From Bolinopsis microptera (taxonomy: Eukaryota > Ctenophora > Tentaculata > Lobata > Bolinopsidae): a stretch of 64,000 nucleotides of DNA. Positions 1 to 10,500 of the stretch are shown here, piece after piece; positions within the stretch are counted from its first letter, which is position 1, and each line of letters starts with the position of its first letter. The notes beneath the pieces are model-generated. The model was not told the DNA's origin and ran no database searches. It saw only the letters and a list, made by a program, of their open reading frames with translations. The position numbers and the translations under genes were made by a program. The DNA is taken from assembly GCF_026151205.1 (NCBI RefSeq), contig NC_087078.1:6916175-6980174 (forward strand). Reading direction: 5' to 3'.

Positions 1-2
1 AA

Positions 3-140
3 GGTGCATTGCAGAAGCAGCTCTCTCGTGACAGACAATCCTTGAGAGCTCGTTCCTGCAGCTACGTAAAGACGCTCCAAACCGTATACCCAGCGCAAAA
101 GAATCTGCTCAGAAAACATAGAGACCTAACACGCCTATAA
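3..140 (+). CDS. possible 3' end of an upstream gene
   Basis: The third reading frame is open from the window edge for 45 codons and ends with TAA at 138-140. The peptide is basic (many K and R) with no recognisable domain. It could be the last coding stretch of a gene lying mostly to the left, or chance. No splice acceptor can be judged because the window begins here. AT-rich sequence follows, as expected of a 3' UTR or intergenic DNA. Confidence 0.2.
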   Translation, partial: GALQKQLSRDRQSLRARSCSYVKTLQTVYPAQKNLLRKHRDLTRL

Positions 141-399
141 TGCTCAAGAAAACGCCCAAAGCCTAAAACTCGTTATTAAGATATTTGTTTATCTATACTT
201 GTAAACCAGTTTTATTTCAGTATCCAAAATTTATTTATCATCATTATATTGTAAAACCATTATTCATTAAATCAATTAAGCATCAAATTTAAATTTCCGA
301 CTTTTAACTACAGTCCAAAGTATCTTAACAGATAATTTTCAAAAATCTTGTACTGCGGCAATGAAATCACGGCCCGTATATTACATATTCTCAACATTT

Positions 400-830
400 G
401 TTGCATTAATGTAGTCTTAAACGAGCTATTGTTGTCTTATGTTTGTCTTAAATCGTTTGTTTGTTTAATGTTTGTCTTAATGTTGTCTAATTGAGTTTGT
501 GTCATTAAAAATAGACAAAAAAAAAAAAAAATTTAAAAAAAAAAAAAAAAAACATTTTTAATGATTATCTTAATGTTGTCTTAATGTTGTTCTTAATATT
601 TTATCTATTTTGTTCTATCGTGTTTGTTTGTCTTATTGTTGTCTTTATTTTGTCCCTTATTGTGTCTTATTGGTTGCCTGTAATTGTTGTCTTAATGTTG
701 CCCTTAATGTTGTACTTAATGTTTGCCTTTAATGGGGTTGGTTAGGGCCCCTTAATTGTTGCCTTAATGTTGGTCTTAATGTGTCTTATCGTTTGTTGTC
801 TTATTGTGTTTGAAGTTTCCAACTGGAGAT
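400..830. repeat. degenerate TTGTCTTAATGT minisatellite with poly-A tract
   Basis: A T-rich array of a degenerate 9-12-base motif around TTGTCTTAATGT runs through this stretch, interrupted at about 518-552 by two long A runs. Copies vary in length and bases, so it is an old or poorly sequenced simple-sequence region. No gene was seen in it. Confidence 0.6.
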
Positions 831-848
831 AAAGATAAAATCACTTAC

Positions 849-1030
849 TCTCTCTACACACAGGTTTCCGCTCAAAGTTGAAGACTCTAGCATCTCTCCT
901 GGAGCAGTTCGCCTTGAACTCCCATGTAACTGTGAATCCCCAAACTCTTGGATCTGAAATGGAACGTTATGCAGTACTTCGACAATATATTGTTGCACTT
1001 TAAACACAGCGTTGAGGTATATTGTAAACA
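849..1030 (-). CDS. candidate internal exon of a minus-strand gene
   Basis: Read on the minus strand, an open 182-base stretch lies between a possible acceptor (ending TATAAG at 1031) and a strong donor (GTAAGTG at 848-842). The peptide contains VQQYIVEVLHNVPFQIQEFG and has no domain I recognise. The donor is the best evidence. It may belong to the same gene as the signal-peptide exon at 1967-2042, but the exons between them cannot be fixed by eye. Confidence 0.3.
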
Positions 1031-1966
1031 CTTATAAAGAGATCAATGAGTTGAGTATATCAATTGTTAGTAAAACTGTTAAAGTTAGACTGTGTGAGCA
1101 TAACATTTGTTAGTGTTACTGTAAAAGTGAGACTGTGGGCCAAAATTGGCACAATCGTTGCTACTTATTCGTGGAACAGGGTTCTAGCTTGTAGCTGTAG
1201 CATACTGCATACAGCTTATTTGTATATTGATTCGTATTTAAATTAAATAATGTTGATAGTTTTGGATCGAGAAAAATTGTAAATGCTCTTGAAAAAAGAA
1301 GTAAAATCTATGATTAATGCATAATGAATAGGGTGACTAAATACGACAAGAAGAAGAGATGAAGCGTGGTTCTGGGAACATACAGTGCGACAAGTTAAAC
1401 TAATAATAAGTTTGAAGCATCCCTGGGATCCCTTACCAGCATTCCCTACTGCTCTTAGTATTTTAGAAAAATTAAATTGGATATGAGGATCGGACATTGT
1501 TAAATGTTTTTGTTGTGCATTCAACATAATTTTTATCTAAGAACCTTTGGGTCCCCTCCGTTATAAGGATCTAACAGTCCAGAAGATGTGCCAGTTATAT
1601 TTAAATTATCGCCTAGCGGTCTATAAAATCTGGGACATCAGTTAGATCCAAACAATGAGGCTTCGCTTCTCATCGTTCCATTTAAGCACGCCGAGCCGGG
1701 GAAGAAGAACGATAGAAATATGGTGCGAAGTGCTCTGACAAAATTACAGCCCCGATTCTGATAAAGACAGCAGTCTTATAAAGTTAGAAGAAAAACATAA
1801 AGCGTTTACACAGATTACACACTTTAAATGACTGGCCTCTTCCAAAAGCACTGAAATGTTCACAGCAATAGCCAATAGTACAGACTGACCAATACTGAAG
1901 GCCAGTGAACAAGGAGTTACATCATTTTTACAACTCACATCTAAACCAAACTATATGTAGACTTAC
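1031..1966. other. probable intronic stretch, several weak exon candidates
   Basis: Minus-strand open stretches with plausible splice sites occur at about 1432-1531 (donor GCTG/GTAAGG) and 1540-1612, but their frames do not join cleanly. I therefore assign no exon here. The plus-strand open frames inside look like chance. Confidence 0.3.
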
Positions 1967-2042
1967 CAGGACCACTTCCAGTACCGGAGATAACAACACA
2001 GATCAGTATCGATAGGAGCAAGAGGACACATATTGCAATCAT
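1967..2042 (-). CDS. candidate first exon, signal peptide
   Basis: On the minus strand an ATG at 2042-2040 opens a hydrophobic run of about 18 residues (MIAICVLLLLSILICVVISG), then GTGSGP, and reaches a good donor (GGTAAGT) after 76 bases, leaving phase 1. That is typical of a first exon coding for a secreted or membrane protein. Downstream exons are unresolved. GC-richer DNA with a CACGTG at about 2180 lies upstream and may be the promoter. Confidence 0.45.
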
Positions 2043-3349
2043 TTGTAGACGGAACCGGAGGTCAAACTAGATAATGTGGAAAGTAATTAAGAAAGAAGTC
2101 CTGTGGCATAAGTGCGTTACAAACCACGCGGTCGCCTCTTCCACAGTACGCCTCTTCCGCTGTGAGATCCCCCAAGGGCCCACGTGTTGCGCGCAGTAGT
2201 TTTCCAAGTATAATAATTATCAATTATCATGTTTCGATGAGACCCCTCTACAGTTAAAAGTACTGACAAAAGTACTGATAAAAGTTTGGAATTTCTTATC
2301 GATTTAATTTGAACTTTGACTAATGTGAAATGGTGAATCGTTCCTTTTATTATTCTATAATCGTTAATAATATTGTTATTACTTTATTATAATATAATAG
2401 TTCCTTTCATTATTCCTAGAGAGATAAGGATTCACGGTCAATTTCATGACTGGTATTCCGTATCGTAACTATAATATATTAATCTTGTTTGCAGTTTGCT
2501 ATACAAAACCTAGAGATTAAAAAGATATTGACTGGCATGAATGTTTCAAACTATACATGCTATACATGCTATAGTCGATTGTAGATAAATAGTCTGATTT
2601 TAATAGTCTGATTTTAATCTGCGGATGTATTGATGAAAGAATGTCTGCTAAAGTTTACATGACGAGACAAATTTCGGCACTGATAACTAAATTCCAACAT
2701 CCGATATGATCGGCTTGTGTCATTATGTAATTAATTATGTGGGCATCAAATATATTCACATTATAACCAGATCTGGTGCAGGAAAAGATCATAATTTTTT
2801 TGCCTTGCTGTAAATATGCAGCATGATATTTGTTTAACTTCTTATTTTTTCAGTCTTACCACGGGATAAACCCAAATATATCATTTTTTAATTGGTCATT
2901 TGCATTATTTCCGTGAATCGGTTGATTAGGTCAGACTCTTTTCCTAATCCAATTACAACCCAGCTACGCTGAGAATTTTACAACAATCCGAGATCATAAG
3001 CATCTTAGGGCAAATAATTTTATACGAAAATAAATGATTCTGATTTCTGATTTCTTATCAGGAGCTCCACACTAAATCCACAAGCAGTACTCCAAACCCT
3101 GAAACTGTCTTTCTCTGAAACACAGCTGTAAAAGTCACGTGCTATTAATAGTCACGTGATGTGCTGGATAGACCACGTGACGCTGGTCTGATCAGCCCGT
3201 TAATTAAAGCAGGCGCTGTGATCGTAGTTACCATGACGACTGTTATAGTTACCATGACAACCGTTCCTAGTTACCGTGTAGACACGTTGCCGGGGTCGGT
3301 TCTGTTGCTTTAGTTAAACTGATACATATACCCACTATAATATAGTATA
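2043..3349. other. intergenic, with CACGTG boxes
   Basis: No open frame or splice-bounded exon is convincing. Close to the transposon there are several CACGTG-type boxes (about 3136, 3153 and 3174), then a short tandem duplication around TAGTTACCATGAC (about 3226-3275). Confidence 0.4.
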
Positions 3350-3731
3350 GGTAACTCGGTAATCTGCCGATGCACATCTGGGGCACACCTCGGGCACACC
3401 TGGGGCACAAACTCGGGCACACCTGGGGCACACCTCGGGCACACCTGGGGCACAAAGCGCACCTCGGGCACACCTCGGGCAGAACCACCTGGGGCACACC
3501 TCGGGCACACCTCGGGCACATCTCGGGCACATCTCGGGCAAAATTCGGGCATGGTAATTGGGGAACCTTGGGAAAAGAACCTGGGCACACCCGGGGCACA
3601 TCTCGGGCACATCTCGGGCACATCTCGGGCACACCTCGGGCAAAACCACCTGGGGCACATCTCAGGCACACCTGGGGCACATCTCGGGCACACCTCGGGC
3701 AAAACCACCTGGGGCACGGTCATTCGGGCAA
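3350..3731 (+). repeat. left compound terminal inverted repeat of Merlin element
   Basis: A 26-base terminus is followed by roughly 30 copies of an 11-base unit (CGGGCACACCT, GGGGCACACCT, CGGGCACATCT) and an inner boundary CGGTCATTCGGGCAA that recurs inverted at 6446 onward. The array is open in several frames, giving spurious proteins rich in GHTSGTPRAHL. Repeated subterminal motifs in transposons are usually transposase-binding sites; that is an inference here. Confidence 0.9.
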
Positions 3732-3984
3732 TGAATTATGGCTGGGCTACTAACCTCAATGATATCATTTATTACCTAATTATATTTGCGATAGTATTAT
3801 ACTAGTATTATACTATCGCAATATAATATATATGAGCAATATAATTTTCAGAGACACATATCTAATATCTATTTATTTACGAACAAGTGAAAAACACGAT
3901 TGAACTGAACATAATAATTTCATTAAACTGTAAGCAATATATTACATAATCAATCGGTATATTTACAAAACTATTAAACACATT

Positions 3985-4956
3985 CTAATCAAAAATTCTA
4001 CGCATCAACTGCGGGAGCTCCTGGTTAAAATATCTTCTGACGGAAGGGCCGGAGCGGGTCAGGTGGTTCCTTCTCAGCCAGATGAATTCAGCGAGGGCGA
4101 TGTAGAGGGCTGAGGTGTCTCTTCGCGTCCTGCCGTGTCCTCGTAGCATGTGCCTCTTGGCGTGAAACCACATGCCCTCACATGTATTCGTATGAACACC
4201 GGTGACGGGGTCGACGAAGCCTCTGCTGTGGTTTACGACCAAGTGGGTGTAGCCGTGGTGTCGGAGGGCGTTGTACCCCTTCCACTTGTCGGTAAGGATG
4301 ATGGTCCCAGGAGCGACGTGTTGCTTGATTAGACGAAGAAGAGTGTGGTGGTTCCGTTTGTTGTCTGTGCACTCCACCAAGAAGCATTCGCCGGTAGTTC
4401 TGCAGTAGCCTCCAACGATCCACTTCCCGATCACTCGTCGTCCACGGTGGTACTTCCGTTTGCCGAACTTCGACTCGTCGATCTCCACGATGTGCCCGCG
4501 TCCTCCAATCTTCCTCGTTGCTCCGTTCTCCAGAAGGTCCTCCACCATACACTGTCGAATAGCTTTGTAAAGGGATCGCACTGTTTTCTCGTTCATCGAC
4601 AGGATTCTGGCTGCATCAGCAACGCTGGTACCGTTGACGAAGATCCAAAGTAGGTGGAGGAAGTTGATAAAGGTAATGTTGCGGTTGTAGAGGACACTTC
4701 CTGCTCTGACAGAGAGGTGGTGCTGACCGCCAGGACAGGACCAACAGTAGCCATCGCTGTACTTTGTGGAGGCGCAGGATCGTAGCTCCATGTAGGTGTG
4801 GCACTCTGGACAGAAATGGTTAGGACGTAGGAGTTCCACATCGAGGCAGTACTGTAGAGCTGTGGCTTCTGAAGAGAGGACTCCAGTTCTTCTGAGATCT
4901 TCGTAGGAGAGGAAAGTGAGAGCCATATTGAATGATAGTATTAGCTGTTTGCTCAT
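3985..4956 (-). CDS. Merlin transposase (ISXO2-like DDE)
   Basis: This 323-residue frame encodes a cut-and-paste transposase. An N-terminal zinc ribbon is visible (C49, C52, C71, C74), then a helix-turn-helix-like stretch around residues 105-135. The ISXO2-type catalytic core has D160 in EIDESKFGKRKYHRG, D223 in LTDKWKGYNAL, and E260 in VHTNTCEGMWFHAKR. All three acidic residues and the NxxEGxW context are intact, so it may be active. The methionine at residue 11 (4926) is the likelier start, because a TATATA at about 4960-4965 lies too close to the first ATG. It is transcribed away from the second gene of the element. Confidence 0.92.
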   Translation of the reverse strand: MSKQLILSFNMALTFLSYEDLRRTGVLSSEATALQYCLDVELLRPNHFCPECHTYMELRSCASTKYSDGYCWSCPGGQHHLSVRAGSVLYNRNITFINFLHLLWIFVNGTSVADAARILSMNEKTVRSLYKAIRQCMVEDLLENGATRKIGGRGHIVEIDESKFGKRKYHRGRRVIGKWIVGGYCRTTGECFLVECTDNKRNHHTLLRLIKQHVAPGTIILTDKWKGYNALRHHGYTHLVVNHSRGFVDPVTGVHTNTCEGMWFHAKRHMLRGHGRTRRDTSALYIALAEFIWLRRNHLTRSGPSVRRYFNQELPQLMRRIFD

Positions 4957-5340
4957 GTTTATATATCTCGACTGGAATTTTGACCGCTTGCTGGGACGTC
5001 ACAGAAGAGTACCTTATATTTGTCACGATCGCAAGACTTTGTTGTTCTTCTTATCACGTCACATGACTAGATCAAACATTCCGATTACGATGAGGCGAAG
5101 GCATTTTGATTTCTTGCCATAGCGTCACGTGAGAGGGGCTGTGAATACTCACCACGTGATCCATGTTACCGTGTTATGGCTACCATCTTGTTGGGCCATG
5201 CGATCCATGCGATCAATGCGATCCGAACCGTGAATTAACAAGCTCTGATCCCGAAACCCTCGGGTATAAAGGTTGTTATCGCATAGGTTCCTCATACCAG
5301 TTTTCGTTCTACTACCACAACATATCTACTACTATTCATC
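4957..5340. promoter_or_regulatory. divergent promoter region of the Merlin element
   Basis: This 384-base gap separates two head-to-head genes. A TATATA (about 4960-4965) faces the transposase and a TATAAA (5265-5270) lies 71 bases before the ATG of the plus-strand gene. CACGTG E-boxes occur at 5126-5131 and 5153-5158. The layout implies that one central region drives both genes. No experimental support can be seen here. Confidence 0.55.
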
Positions 5341-6159
5341 ATGCCTACACGATCCGGACTTCGACTATCCCGACCTATTCCTCCCCCAACTTGCAGTCAT
5401 TGTGGCGCACGAGGTCACATCAACACAGTGTGTCCACGATCCTCCTACTCTCCTGTTATCCCAGCCCTCACCTGCCCCCACTGCATCCGAACAGTCCGAA
5501 GTGGACAGAGTAACGAGCCAGACGGTACGCAGATAGTGGTTACGATAGACCCCTGCGATACACACTCCTCTCCTGTCGTCAGACCGTCTCCCCCTCCCCC
5601 TCACACCCCTGCTGCTCCTACAGCACCTGTGGTTCTTCCTCCTCCTCCCCCTCGAGCTGTCGTTCCGGTAACCTCAGCACATGTTCCAGTTCCCGCTCCC
5701 GCTCCCGCTCCCGCTCCCGCTCCCGCTCCCGCTCCCGCTCCCGCTCCCGCTCCCGCTCCGGCTCCGGCTACTGTTCCGGCTGCCGCTCCTGGTCCGGCTG
5801 CCGCTACAGCTCCCACCGGTCCTGTTCCGGCCCCTTATCCTGGTTCGAGCCGCACCTTCACCATCGACGGAGAAGTTTCAAAATACGACAGGATCCTGGC
5901 ACGTGTCCGGAATGGTGCTACGAAGAAGGAGGCACTCGCTGCAGAGGGGATATCTGAGTCCTTTTTCGGCAGGAAGCGCTGCATAGCAGAGGCAGCGAGG
6001 ATTGACCTACCTTCTCTCCGACATGGACTCCTCCAGCTGATAAATCCCACGCTAAAAAACCTTCTACCAGTGGCCAGGGATATCTGCAACCGGAACCAAA
6101 CTGTGCTTCGCACACTCCACGCTTCAGGAGAAGCACTCCCTCCCAAGAGGATATACTGA
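5341..6159 (+). CDS. second Merlin gene: zinc knuckle, Pro-Ala linker, HTH-like end
   Basis: This 272-residue protein is not one I recognise as a named family. Near the N-terminus CSHCGARGHINTVC fits the CX2CX4HX4C zinc knuckle used to bind nucleic acid, followed by a possible extra CPHC (about 45-48). Residues about 80-165 are a proline-rich linker including an array of Pro-Ala dipeptides. The last hundred residues, starting near YDRILARVRNG, look helical, with a stretch (TKKEALAAEGISESFFGRKR) resembling a helix-turn-helix. It lies inside the transposon ends and starts 71 bases after a TATA box, so it is probably an element gene, perhaps a DNA-binding partner of the transposase. That role is inferred. 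Confidence 0.75.
   Translation: MPTRSGLRLSRPIPPPTCSHCGARGHINTVCPRSSYSPVIPALTCPHCIRTVRSGQSNEPDGTQIVVTIDPCDTHSSPVVRPSPPPPHTPAAPTAPVVLPPPPPRAVVPVTSAHVPVPAPAPAPAPAPAPAPAPAPAPAPAPATVPAAAPGPAAATAPTGPVPAPYPGSSRTFTIDGEVSKYDRILARVRNGATKKEALAAEGISESFFGRKRCIAEAARIDLPSLRHGLLQLINPTLKNLLPVARDICNRNQTVLRTLHASGEALPPKRIY
5692..5768 (+). repeat. CCCGCT hexanucleotide repeat coding Pro-Ala
   Basis: About a dozen perfect GCTCCC hexamers lie in frame in the second Merlin gene and encode the Pro-Ala dipeptide linker. Such perfect hexamers vary easily in number between copies. Frames on both strands stay open through it, producing shadow proteins. Confidence 0.9.
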
Positions 6160-6442
6160 TTTATTTTGTAGTTACAGTAATACTTATAGTTTTTAATGGT
6201 TATGAGATGTTCCGATTGATACTTTAATAATATAATATTGCTTACCTATTAAATTTATTAGATACATTATGAACAGATCAATCGTATTTTTCAATTGCTC
6301 GTTAATAATAATAAATACATTTTTTTAATAATAAAATTGTGTCCATGAAAATTATATTGCTCATACATATAGTTTAATACTGTCACCAATATAAGTAATA
6401 TAAATAATGATATCTATCATCACAGTAATAAATAATAATCCA

Positions 6443-6860
6443 TATTGCCCGAATGACCGTGCCCCAGGTGGTTTTGCCCGAGATGTGCCCCAGGTGTGCC
6501 TGAGATGTGCCCCAGGTGTGCCCCAGGTGGTTCTGCCCGAGGTGTGCCCGAGATGTGCCCGAGATGTGCCACGGGTGTGCCCAGGTTCTTTTCCCAAGGT
6601 TTCCCAATTACCATGCCCGAGATGTGCCCGAGGTGTGCCCGAGGTGTGCCCGAGGTGTGCCCGAGGTGTGCCCCAGGTGGTTCTGCCCGAGGTGTGCCCG
6701 AGGTGTGCTTTGTGCCCCAGGTGTGCCCGAGGTGTGCCCGAGGTGTGCCCGAGTTTGTGCCCCAGGTGTGCCCGAGGTGTGCCCGAGGTGTGCCCGAGTT
6801 TGTGCCCCAGGTGTGCCCGAGGTGTGCCCGAGGTGTGCATCGGCAGATTACCGAGTTACC
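6443..6860 (-). repeat. right compound terminal inverted repeat of Merlin element
   Basis: Reverse complement of the left end: inner boundary TTGCCCGAATGACCG, then an array of the same 11-base unit, then the 26-base terminus ending CCGAGTTACC at 6860. It is about 36 bases longer than the left end, a difference of about three units, so the arrays expand and contract independently. Confidence 0.9.
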
Positions 6861-7538
6861 ATAGTATATTATACTTATATACATCACCCAATCGCATTTT
6901 AATGTGGAGCGCATAATATGTTTGTTTCTGTCGTAAATGTACTATATATTTTTGGTTGGTTGATTTTAAGTTATAACATCGGCACGTTATACACGATTTA
7001 ATCGCGCAACCCTCGGAAATGATAATACCATCAGCTATATTACTAATATACATAAATCGGGGAAAGTAGAAAATATTTTCTCGAACATTGCATCGATTCC
7101 CTCATTAACTGGTGATTCCCACGCGAGAAAGTGCAAGCAAGTAAGTAGGAATAAGTTGGTAGGTGTGTCAGGTTAGCGTGGTTTCCACGACAACCCAATA
7201 TCAAATACAAACACGGACCTAATGACTTGTCAGTACATGATTATTGTACACTAACTTGCCTCTCTACGGTCTGCCTTTTCATATGTTTTTGTATTTTATT
7301 ATTGCAGGATTATAAGTCAATCATATATGTCTGCTCTTATTTTAATTTTCAGTTATACTTATCCCATTTATGAAAAGGATGCGATTTTAATATAATTTAT
7401 AATTTGATAACTCGAATCGAAAGCGTCGGCTTCGGTGATTATGAGGCAGTTAGACGGTATAGATGAATGCTTTTACTAGACTTGATGTACATGATATTGT
7501 TGCTCCAACCTTAGGGCGTTGTCATATACACGGTTACC
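6861..7538. other. upstream region of the transporter gene
   Basis: It begins with the second copy of the Merlin target duplication (6861-6868). The rest is AT-rich single-copy DNA leading to the transporter ATG, presumably holding its promoter and 5' UTR. No clear TATA box or exon was found. Confidence 0.35.
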
Positions 7539-10500
7539 ATGGAGCCTGCACCATTTGACAAGAAACTCAACTTTGCCATGAGACGAGAGCGTCCAACAAA
7601 TACAACCCTGCTATCTATCGTTACAGGTAATTTAAATTATTAGTTAATGAATTTCCTAATTTTACCAATTATTATTAAGGACTATTACTAATCGAATATT
7701 CTTTTTCTCCAAAAGTTGATTAATTATGCCGTTATAGATGTGTTTCGATTGATTCATTTCACGAGTCAAACTATCAGCTATAACTTGTAATTGTATTTCA
7801 ATTTGAAACATTATTTACTAAACATTGTTTATAGTGCCAACTATTTTTTTAAGTAAGCTTTTAAATCATTATACGATTAACTAAATAACTATTTTGTCCG
7901 TCAATTTATTAATGTTTTTAATGTCTTTTGAAATATGGCCTGGACGATTGATCTAAATTCATTCGTTACCTCTGATTCTATAAATCATCGAATATTGATC
8001 ATTATTATGTTATTCTCCTAATCATTTCCAGATCCCGCAGATTTGCTAACTGGTATGAATATCGAGTTTTAGCTGAGCTGAACTTTATTTTATACGCTAG
8101 TTTTAACAGTCTAACTATCGGGCGTAGTGATCTTGCAAGAGCTTCGTTTTACCCGATGCAATAACCATAATCATTGATTTGGTTTTGTATCTTTAATAAT
8201 GCTGTATGTTGATCTTGCAAGAGCTTCGTTTTACCCGATGCAATAACCATAATCATTGATTCGGTTTTGTATCTCTAATAATGCTGTATGTTGATCTTGC
8301 AAGAGCTTCGTTTTACCCGATGCAATAACCATAATCATTGATTTGATTTTGTATCTCTAATAATGCTGTATGTTGATCTTGCAAGAGCTTCGTTTTACCC
8401 GATGCAATAACCATGATCATTGATTTGGTTTTGTATCTCTAATAATGCTGTATGTTGATCGCTAAAATTATAATACTAACAGTATACCATAGGATTTTGT
8501 TTCTGCACAAAAATTATAAAACGGGAGTGTTAGTGCTCCCTATGAGAATTTAATCTTTAGTTTCTGTTATATTTCCTGTCTTATTCTAGTATAAACCCTT
8601 AACTCAATACTACAGGTGTGAGTCAGGAAGACGAGGAGGGACTGGTAGACAGAGAGGAGATCCCCGAGACTGACTACCCTGACGTTGATGAAATGGTCAT
8701 AGAAGATGAGCAGCTCTATAATACATCAGGACTGAAAGCTACTGGTAAACACTCAGCAGGTATTGTAACAGAGGCATGCTCGGACTAGGTATCACAATGC
8801 TGGCAAGCATTACCGTTGCCATTATATTCACAATACTATCTTACTATTTACCCACTATACTATTATATCCCCTATATTGTTTTTCAGGCATTAAGACTCA
8901 TCGAAAGTAGTTCAGCAGGTATATTTAAGCTCAAAACATTCATTGTCGTGAATAAGTAAAAAGTGCCATATTCAGTCTGTTATCGACATATATGCCTACC
9001 TAAACACAAGGAAACATTTTCAAAGGTAAAATTTCGAAATCGTTGAAATTACCTCCTTATTAATGAAGTTGCGACTGTGTAAATTATCCTGACATTATAA
9101 TCAAAAAGATATGATATTTGACCAAAACCCATAATCATGGGTAGAGTGAACCGCTGCCAGTGTCTCTCTTTTCCAAAGAAAAGGAAATGATATTAATTTG
9201 AGGTACCGTCCGCAAATGCAAATTGATACCGAGAATGAAATCGATCGCTCGCTTTTCCTATTCATTCACGGCTTACGAATTGTAATAAAGCTTATTGAAT
9301 GTGAAAAGCGAGCGACCGATTTCATTCTCGGTATCAATTTGCATTTGCAGACACTTCCTCAAATAATATCATTTCCTTTTGTTTGTAAAAGAGAGACACT
9401 GGCAGCGGTTTACTCTACCCATGATTATGGGTTTTGGTCAAATACTGATATAGTACTTATTGCTTTATTGGGAACTTTGTCCCCTTACTTCAAGGCTTTA
9501 TTTTAAAATTAAAATAAAGAATTCTTACTTATCTTGACTTGAGATTTGCTAACAACAAACCTCTGTAGATAAAGAAAAAGCAAAGAAGAAGAAGAAGAAG
9601 AAGAAGATAGTTCCGCACGCAGACCTGAGTAGCGAGGAGGGTGATATGGAGAGTGTGACTATTGTTAACCCTATGCACTCCTATCTGGGGGATAGCCCTG
9701 ACCAGATGACTATTGGTAGGCATCTTGTTACTTTGTTACGAACTAAACTTGGACAATATTTTTTCTTTTTATACGGAATTGTTAAGTCATCACAAATCAT
9801 TGTATCATGATGCATGAATAATATTACCCTAAACATGAATTTTCAGCCCAGGATTTTAATTTAGAATTACTTTATAATTGGTTGTTATCTAATTAATCAG
9901 GAAAAGACGAAGAAGAGCAGAAACCAGCTCTAAAACTACCAGACATGAATATATCTGGGAAGATCCAGTCCCTAAAAGACATCAAACAGACCATTAAATC
10001 AGAAGCTGGGAAGTTAGGTCACAAACTCAAAATCAAACAACCACCTAGTGCACCGGGTGGTAAGAAGCAGGTAGTGTTTCTTTCATGTTTATGATCTTTG
10101 ATTGTGTTCACTGAATGTGGTAACTGTTTAGTTACTTTTTCTGGTCGGTCAAAACTTTTCAACTGCTGCCAAGATTCGTTTATCAATTCCCGGTACTCGG
10201 TAGCTTTCACCACGGTGCATTTATATCACAGTGTTTCAATCTCAGGGTGGCGCACCTGAAGATAACGGGTTGACCTACACTATAGACGAGGCTGTGGCAC
10301 ATATGGGAATGGGCAGGTGGGTTTTCAACTTCCGCTGTTTTACTGCTAAGATTAGAGATAGAACAGATATTACTCCTCACAACTAAACTTATTATAGTTA
10401 TACTTCTGGCATCTGGCTGTAATGACTGTATCACATGATGCAAGTCATGTGGTTGCCCTGACGAACACGTGGTAGCCCTGACGAGACACGTGGTTGCCCT

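Larger units (their letters stand above)
3350..6860. mobile_element. Merlin-family DNA transposon, complete, two genes
   Basis: The element starts GGTAACTCGGTAATCTGCCG and ends with its exact inverse, and is flanked on both sides by the same 8 bases, ATAGTATA (3342-3349 and 6861-6868). Merlin transposases, eukaryotic relatives of IS1016/ISXO2, are known to make 8-9-bp duplications. The inverted ends are long: about 3350-3731 and 6443-6860, each an outer 26-base terminus followed by an array of an 11-base unit (CGGGCACACCT and variants). Between them lie a transposase gene on the minus strand and an unrelated gene on the plus strand, sharing a central promoter region. Intact frames, perfect duplications and closely matching ends suggest recent insertion. 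Confidence 0.93.

Noticed and set aside
3267-3805. Open frames encoding VCPRCARGVPEVCP or GHTSGTPRAHLGH repeats on both strands
   Set aside because: They come from the 11-base array of the Merlin end; all frames are open because of the repeat. The same occurs at 6361-6916.
4150-4841. Several open frames opposite or offset to the transposase
   Set aside because: Shadows of the GC-richer transposase gene without family motifs.
3985-4956. Bacterial contamination suggested by an ISXO2-like transposase
   Set aside because: The element has 8-bp duplications in eukaryotic DNA, TATA boxes and no bacterial neighbours. Merlin is the eukaryotic branch of this family.
9529-9723. Minus-strand open frame with a Leu/Phe run
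   Set aside because: Antisense of the poly-Lys transporter exon at 9569-9715.
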